This document shows positions 59,010 through 64,000 of a DNA stretch of 64,000 nt, one piece after another. The notes beneath the pieces were generated by a model that was given only the letters and a program-made list of their open reading frames with translations, made no database searches and was not told where the DNA came from. The first letter of the stretch is position 1. The number at the start of each line of letters is the position of its first letter. Source of the DNA: Clostridiales bacterium PH28_bin88 (GTDB lineage: Bacteria; Bacillota; PH28-bin88); NCBI GenBank assembly GCA_000987045.1, contig LAKY01000054.1, positions 17,357 to 81,356 on the forward strand. The letters run 5' to 3'. The position numbers were made by a program, and so were the translations under genes.

Positions 59010-61643
59010 TTATGGTTTAACGGTTATAGTGATTTCATTGGAAGGGGTGCTCAGGTTAGCCTTGGAATCTATGGCAAAAATGCGGTAATGGTAAGTTTTA
59101 TTGGCCTCTACTTTTTCGTCCGCGTAATTACGGGTAGTGGTTAGCGCCAAGTTGTAGCGAGTAGGATTGCCTTCTACCCAGCGTTCCACCGAGTACACCA
59201 GATCACTTCCCGTAGCGGGAATTTCCCAGGCCAGGTTCACCACCATTCCGTTGGTAGTCTCTGGGATCCGGCCCAATGAACCGCGCAGCACCGGTGCTGG
59301 AGGCGCCTTCAACCCACCGTTCTGCTCTTTCCCACCACCTCCGTTGTTATTAACCGGAGGCGGGATATCAACCGGGTTTGTCACCGGCTCGTCGCTTTGG
59401 CGCTCCGGCAGATCCCCAGGTCCGTGAATGGTGCATACCTGAGTGGGAACCGCTATTGCCGCGTCATCGGGGGCTTTATCCCCTTCCCAGGCCGGCCGTT
59501 TCAGGAGTACCCTCGTCACAACATCAGGGCAGTAAGGCGACGGTAGCTGGCCGGTCTCCGCACACACCTGGGTCTGCACCCAGACGTCTGAGACTTCCTG
59601 CGGTACTGTATCCTTGGTAAATGCCTCGCTAACTATGAATTCCGGCGGAGTCAACTCGCTGGGCAACAGGCCGGACTTGACATCCACCGAAGCGTAGACT
59701 ATACCCTTTGGCTGTGGGAAGGTAGTGACAGGAACACCCTTCAAGGCTTCGCTCATCACTGCTTTCCAAATCAGCGCCGGGTAGTTGCCACCTGCAACAT
59801 TGTTGGGAAGGTAATGGTTCTCATCAGTTTTGTCGTAACCCAAATAGACAGCCCCTACCAGTTCGGGGGTATATCCCAAAAACCAAGCGTTGGTGGTCCC
59901 CTTCAGACCTTTTGCGGCCAATTTTGGGGGTAGTTGGGTGGTACCGGTCTTACCAGCCACCGGCCGATCCAGTTTGGCCCGCCAACCGGTGCCGTCGCCA
60001 GCCACCACCGTTTGCAGCATGTCGGTAATCAAAAATGCCGTCTGCTCGCTCATGACCACTTCCTGGCGAGGTTTAACCTCAACCAGGACTTTCCCGTTAT
60101 GGTCAGTGATTTTGGTAATGGCGTGGGGCTGTACCAATACTCCCTGGTTGGCAAAGGCACCGTAAGCTGACGCCATCTCCAACGGGGAAACCCCCTTGGT
60201 CAGCCCGCCCAGAGCCATGCTCAGGTTTTTGTCTTCTGCAATCAGGGGCAGTCCCAACCTCTTGGCGAACTGGAATCCCTCGTTAACCCCTATCATGTCC
60301 AGCATCCTGACCGCGGGGATGTTGACTGACCACTTGATCGCCTCCCGCATGGTGATCAGCCCCCGGAACTTGCCATCGTAGTTTTTTGGTGCATATGGTG
60401 TGCTGCCGGGATTGGGATAGGTCACCGGGGAGTCATCCAGCACTGTTGCCGTAGTGAACCCCTTTTCCAGGGCTGGCCCGTAAACGGCGATTGGTTTAAT
60501 GGAGGACCCAGGTTGCCGGTCGGCCTGTACCGCCCTGTTAAGGCCTTTCTGGGTTGTGTACTCTCGACCGCCTACCATGCCCCGGATCTCGCCGGTGCGG
60601 TGGTCAATGACAATCATGGCGCTTTCCAGCATACGGGTGCTGCCCGCCGATCCCTTGGGGAAATTCTCGGGGTTGTTGTAAACCTCCAGCATTTTCTGCT
60701 GGACCCGCTTATCCATGGTGGTATAGACTTTCAGTCCGCCGGTATACAGTCCCTGGGGGTCAATACCGTTCGCTTCCAGCAGCCTTTCAGCCTCAGTTGC
60801 TACGTAGTCAGTGAAGTAAGGGAAATTGTACGCGATGGCATTTCCTTTTTCTGACAGAGAAAAAGGCTTGGCTGCGGCCTTCTTGGCCTCCTCTTCGCTG
60901 ATAAACCCTACCTGGGCCATATTAGTCAGTACCAGGGCGCGCCGGGCCATAGCATTTTCAGGGTTGCGGAACGGGGAGTACCGCCCTCCGGGGGCCTTGA
61001 CCATCCCAACAAGCATGGCGCTTTCTTCCAGTTCCAGGTTTTTTACGTCTTTGCCAAAAAACGTCCTGGCTGCCGCCTGTACCCCGTGGGCACCTTCACC
61101 AAAGTAGACCCAGTTAAGGTAAAGTTCAAAGATTTCATCTTTGGTGTAAGTACGTTCTATTTGAATAGCCAAAATCAGTTCTTTGACTTTACGGGTGAGT
61201 TGTTTCGAGTTGTCTTTCAATAAAGCCGTTCTGGCCAACTGCTGGGTGAGGGTACTGGCGCCTTCTTTCTTAGACATGGTGGCAACATCGACGAAGACAG
61301 CTTTAAGGATGCGCTTCAGGTTAAACCCGGAGTGGTTATAGAACTCCCGGTCTTCCGTGGCCAGAAAAGCCTTTTTAAGGCTATCCGGAACGTCGTCCAG
61401 ACTGACCGGAATGCGGTTTTCCCCCGCATGGAGTTGGTCCATGAAGTTCCCGTCCTGGTCGAAGATCTGGGTGGTACGTTTCATATCGTCCATATCGGGC
61501 GGGCCGAAGTCGGGAAGGTTGCGGATTACGCTGGCCATCACACCTACACCGGTGCCTGCTACTATGAAGAATAACACTAGAAAAACCAGCAAGAACAAGC
61601 GGCCTACATGCAACCTGCGTTTGGGCTTCTTCTTGGTGGGCAT
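59010..61643 (-). CDS. class A penicillin-binding protein (PBP1A-type)
   Basis: A bifunctional peptidoglycan synthase of about 877 residues. A basic cytoplasmic N-terminus (MPTKKKPKRRLH) and a single membrane anchor (LFLLVFLVLFFIVAGTGVGV) lead to the GT51 glycosyltransferase (ATEDREFYNHSGFN, EGASTLTQQLART, FELYLNWVYFGEGAHGVQAA). The transpeptidase carries SxxK in RQPGSSIKPI, SxN in KWSVNIPAV and KTG in VAGKTGTT. After a Pro/Asn-rich linker the C-terminus is a fibronectin type III domain. The start is ATG 61643 with AAGGAGG upstream; a longer frame to 61724 lacks a site. It is convergent to mutS2 and divergent from tyrS. Confidence 0.94.
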   Translation of the reverse strand: MPTKKKPKRRLHVGRLFLLVFLVLFFIVAGTGVGVMASVIRNLPDFGPPDMDDMKRTTQIFDQDGNFMDQLHAGENRIPVSLDDVPDSLKKAFLATEDREFYNHSGFNLKRILKAVFVDVATMSKKEGASTLTQQLARTALLKDNSKQLTRKVKELILAIQIERTYTKDEIFELYLNWVYFGEGAHGVQAAARTFFGKDVKNLELEESAMLVGMVKAPGGRYSPFRNPENAMARRALVLTNMAQVGFISEEEAKKAAAKPFSLSEKGNAIAYNFPYFTDYVATEAERLLEANGIDPQGLYTGGLKVYTTMDKRVQQKMLEVYNNPENFPKGSAGSTRMLESAMIVIDHRTGEIRGMVGGREYTTQKGLNRAVQADRQPGSSIKPIAVYGPALEKGFTTATVLDDSPVTYPNPGSTPYAPKNYDGKFRGLITMREAIKWSVNIPAVRMLDMIGVNEGFQFAKRLGLPLIAEDKNLSMALGGLTKGVSPLEMASAYGAFANQGVLVQPHAITKITDHNGKVLVEVKPRQEVVMSEQTAFLITDMLQTVVAGDGTGWRAKLDRPVAGKTGTTQLPPKLAAKGLKGTTNAWFLGYTPELVGAVYLGYDKTDENHYLPNNVAGGNYPALIWKAVMSEALKGVPVTTFPQPKGIVYASVDVKSGLLPSELTPPEFIVSEAFTKDTVPQEVSDVWVQTQVCAETGQLPSPYCPDVVTRVLLKRPAWEGDKAPDDAAIAVPTQVCTIHGPGDLPERQSDEPVTNPVDIPPPVNNNGGGGKEQNGGLKAPPAPVLRGSLGRIPETTNGMVVNLAWEIPATGSDLVYSVERWVEGNPTRYNLALTTTRNYADEKVEANKTYHYRIFAIDSKANLSTPSNEITITVKP

Positions 61644-61729
61644 TGGACAAACCTCCTTGAAGATATGACAGGCTAAAGTTATCCAACCCATTATACCATA
61701 AAGGGAAAGAGGGGGGAACGACAAAAAAC

Positions 61730-61759
61730 TTGAAGGGTTGCTTTGGCCTGTGGTAAAAT
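61730..61759 (+). promoter_or_regulatory. promoter of tyrS
   Basis: TTGAAG (61730-61735), an 18-bp spacer and TAAAAT (61754-61759), 43 bp before the tyrS start. The leader is too short for a T-box, unlike thrS and pheS. Confidence 0.7.
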
Positions 61760-61802
61760 AGGCCTAAATGTTGGGACACTGGTTCGTTGGGAGGTATCAA
61801 TA

Positions 61803-63038
61803 GTGGATATAGAAAAGGAACTGCAGCGACAACTGGAGATCATTCAGCGGGGCGCGGCGGAAATCGTCCCGTTGGAGGATCTGGGCAATAAACTCAAGAA
61901 CTCTCTTATTAGCGGTCAGCCTCTGCAGGTTAAGTTGGGGCTCGACCCCACCGCCCCGGATATCCACCTCGGGCACACCGTAGTGCTGCATAAACTCCGC
62001 CAGTTTCAGGACCTTGGTCACCAGGTGACTATCATTATAGGGGATTTTACCGGGCGCATCGGGGATCCTACCGGTAAATCAGAAACCCGCAAACAGTTGA
62101 CTGAAGAAGAAGTAAATGCTAACGCTCAAACCTACCGTGATCAGATTTTTAAAGTGCTGGATAAGGGAAAAACCAGGCTGGTGTTTAACAGCCAGTGGCT
62201 GGCACCCCTGCGTTTTCAGGACGTAATCGAACTGGCGGCCAAAACCACGGTCGCCCGGATGCTGGAGCGGGACGATTTTTCCAAAAGGTTTAAGGAAAAC
62301 CTGCCTATCAGTGTGCATGAGTTTTTCTACCCGCTGATGCAGGGATATGATTCCGTAGCTTTGAAAACGGACATTGAACTTGGAGGTACGGACCAGAAAT
62401 TTAACCTGCTGATGGGCCGGACACTCCAGCGGGAGTACGGACAGGAGCCGCAGGTAGCGTTGATGATGCCCATTCTCGAGGGTCTGGACGGGGTCCAGAA
62501 GATGAGCAAGAGCCTCGGCAACTATATCGGAATTAATGAATCCCCGCGAGAAATGTACGGTAAGACCATGTCCATCGCGGATGAGCTAATGCTCCGTTAC
62601 TTCGAACTTGTTACCAGGGTATCAATGGAGGATATTCGTACCTTCAGTGAAGGACTGGTCACTGGTTCGATCCATCCACGGGATCTGAAGATGCGTCTTG
62701 CTCGCGAGATTGTAACCATGTATCACGGGGCGGAGGAGGCACTGGCGGCTGAACGGGAATTCAAGAACATCTTTCAAAAGGGAGACCTGCCTGACGATAT
62801 ACCGGTAGTAACCGTCGTAGAAAGTCAACTCACCGAGGGGCGTGTCTGGCTCCCCAGGTTGATGGTGGAGGCCGGGCTGGCTGGCAGCACCAGTGAAGCC
62901 AAAAGATTGGTGCAACAAGGCGCAGTGAAGGTTGGCGAGGACCGGATAACCGACCCCGAGGCGGAAATTCCGGTGGCAGAAGGTGTGATCATCCGCGCAG
63001 GCAAGCGTAAATTTGCTCAAATTCGCGTAGAGCCATAA
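61803..63038 (+). CDS. tyrS: tyrosyl-tRNA synthetase
   Basis: A 411-residue class I synthetase of the TyrRS long-C-terminal-domain type. The HIGH-like motif is HLGH in [16 protein letters not shown], and the KMSKS loop is [14 protein letters not shown]. The tyrosine pocket includes [14 protein letters not shown] and [16 protein letters not shown]. The C-terminal S4-like RNA-binding domain is present ([23 protein letters not shown]). GTG start at 61803 with GGGAGG eight bases upstream; a frame from 61743 begins in the promoter and is rejected. Monocistronic, with its own promoter and terminator. Confidence 0.96.
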   Translation: MDIEKELQRQLEIIQRGAAEIVPLEDLGNKLKNSLISGQPLQVKLGLDPTAPDIHLGHTVVLHKLRQFQDLGHQVTIIIGDFTGRIGDPTGKSETRKQLTEEEVNANAQTYRDQIFKVLDKGKTRLVFNSQWLAPLRFQDVIELAAKTTVARMLERDDFSKRFKENLPISVHEFFYPLMQGYDSVALKTDIELGGTDQKFNLLMGRTLQREYGQEPQVALMMPILEGLDGVQKMSKSLGNYIGINESPREMYGKTMSIADELMLRYFELVTRVSMEDIRTFSEGLVTGSIHPRDLKMRLAREIVTMYHGAEEALAAEREFKNIFQKGDLPDDIPVVTVVESQLTEGRVWLPRLMVEAGLAGSTSEAKRLVQQGAVKVGEDRITDPEAEIPVAEGVIIRAGKRKFAQIRVEP

Positions 63039-63048
63039 CAAACTGCGG

Positions 63049-63079
63049 GCTTCCCGGATTAATGCGGGGAGCTTTTTTG
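63049..63079 (+). terminator. terminator of tyrS
   Basis: GCTTCCCG, loop GATTAATG, CGGGGAGC, then TTTTTTG. Confidence 0.85.
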
Positions 63080-63142
63080 TTGGGGATATCGAACCCTTTG
63101 CCGTTTACCTTCATATATTAACTATATGGAGGTGAAAGCCCG

Positions 63143-63790
63143 ATGAGACGTCGGCGAAGGTGGTACCGGCTAAAGCTGGTGCCGGTGATAACCTTAGCCC
63201 TGGTGCTCGGTATCTTCTGGCTGGTTGAACACAACCTGCGATCCACCATTACCGCCTTCGCGGAGGCACAGGCCTATTGGACCGCCAATGAGGCCGTCCA
63301 TCATGCGGTATTGGAGAAGGTAGTTACTGAAACCAGTTACCGGGATCTAATATATGTGGACAAGGATGCCCAGGGAAAGGTAACACTCATGCAGGCCAAC
63401 TGGCCTAAGGTCAACCAGGTAGCATCGCAGGCTGCACTGGCTATTCAGACTACGCTGGAAGATCTCCCCAAAAAGGATCTCCGTTTTCCCGTGGGACAGG
63501 TATTTGGCAGCAAGCTATTTGCTGCGTACGGCCCTGCCATCAAGCTGGTTCTTGTACCGGTAGGAACAGTACAAGTCAGGGCTTATGATGATTTTGAAAG
63601 CGCAGGAATCAATCAGACCCGGCACCGTATATATTTAAAAATAGACAGCAGGGTAAGCGTGATAGTGCCGCTGGTCAAGTCAACAGTTGAGGTTCAATCC
63701 AGGGTGCCAATAGCCGATACCATTATTGTAGGTCCGGTCCCAAATTTCCTGTTAGGGGAGTTCGGTATGGTTACTAAGCCTTCAATGTAA
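63143..63790 (+). CDS. yunB: sporulation protein YunB
   Basis: A 215-residue YunB-family protein found in endospore formers. It has a basic N-terminus (MRRRRRWYRLK), one membrane anchor (LVPVITLALVLGIFWLVEHNL) and an extracytoplasmic domain with VGTVQVRAYDDFESAGINQTRHRIYL and VIVPLVKSTVEVQSRVPIADTIIVGPVPNFLL. It is a late sporulation gene of unknown biochemical role, in Bacillus controlled by sigma-E. The sequence CATATATT lies upstream, but I cannot define a sigma-E promoter with certainty. ATG start with ATGGAGGTG upstream. From 63791 to 64000 I see no gene. Confidence 0.92.
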   Translation: MRRRRRWYRLKLVPVITLALVLGIFWLVEHNLRSTITAFAEAQAYWTANEAVHHAVLEKVVTETSYRDLIYVDKDAQGKVTLMQANWPKVNQVASQAALAIQTTLEDLPKKDLRFPVGQVFGSKLFAAYGPAIKLVLVPVGTVQVRAYDDFESAGINQTRHRIYLKIDSRVSVIVPLVKSTVEVQSRVPIADTIIVGPVPNFLLGEFGMVTKPSM

Positions 63791-64000
63791 TATAGTGTGC
63801 GTAATACCGGCCGGCGAAACTTTCTTTTAACAGGTGCTTTAGAAAAGTTATCTTGATTTAATTCATACACCATAAAACGGCTGGGCGGCTGGGGGTGCAC
63901 GACAATTTTGTGAGTAAATAATTGGCAACTCATCTTGGAAGAGCCTGTTGGGGAACCCTGTAATTGTTAATCCTGTGGCGGATCCAGAAGGCGTCAAATG

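Overview
The window reads as a chromosomal segment of an anaerobic, endospore-forming member of the Firmicutes, most likely a Desulfotomaculum/Pelotomaculum/Moorella-like clostridium. The reasons are gene order and families typical of that group: sporulation genes ytxC and yunB, T-box leaders on thrS and pheS, the infC-rpmI-rplT operon, a NIF3 protein, a split archaeal-type glutamate synthase, GSI-alpha glutamine synthetases with ANTAR regulators, a TAXI-type TRAP transporter and a multiheme c-type cytochrome. The genus is an inference; no rRNA is present.

Layout. 1-4440: a gene end cut by the window edge, a HemL-like aminotransferase, a manganese catalase and an MFS exporter. 4848-13229: a catabolic island with a TAXI/TRAP importer, a class III aminotransferase, a beta-keto acid cleavage enzyme (BKACE), both CoA-transferase subunits and an RpiR regulator. 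It looks like a route that imports an amino acid, transaminates it to a beta-keto acid, cleaves it with acetyl-CoA and activates the acetoacetate formed. 13330-17686: DedA, NUDIX, asparagine synthase and a two-P-loop ATPase. 17861-32482: a nitrogen-assimilation block with an alanine-glyoxylate-type aminotransferase, two ANTAR response regulators, three glutamine synthetase paralogs, an FMN glutamate-synthase-like protein and a five-gene split GOGAT operon. 32636-40670: lipA, tRNA-Val, an Lrp/LysE pair, a decaying MEDS-PAS sensor, a hexaheme cytochrome, ytxC and DUF445. 40700-63790: housekeeping genes thrS, infC-rpmI-rplT, trkA-like, trmH-like, pheS/pheT, zapA, polX, NIF3, a U32 pair, mutS2, a class A PBP, tyrS and yunB.

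The most interesting signal is an RNA-level nitrogen regulon. The leaders of asnB and the third glnA each carry two hairpins with six-base loops having A at position 1 and G at position 4, the second overlapping an intrinsic terminator. This is the architecture recognised by ANTAR antiterminators, and two ANTAR proteins are encoded a few kb away. The leaders of the first glnA and of the second ANTAR gene carry one such hairpin each. The first GlnA has lost three of the five residues that form the ammonium site of GSI, so it is probably not a normal glutamine synthetase. A fossil C-terminus of a second FMN glutamate-synthase-like gene lies between the second ANTAR gene and the third glnA, indicating duplication and decay of an ANTAR-glnA-GltS-like module.

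Other points worth attention: a 242-bp multi-branched palindrome inserted between pheS and pheT; heptamer-built palindromes in intergenic regions and in the leaders of thrS, pheS, infC and GOGAT; a second dispersed repeat family at 3148-3235 and 38731-38960; an in-frame amber codon splitting a U32 protein; an ATT start for infC; and a probable CTG start for the RpiR gene.
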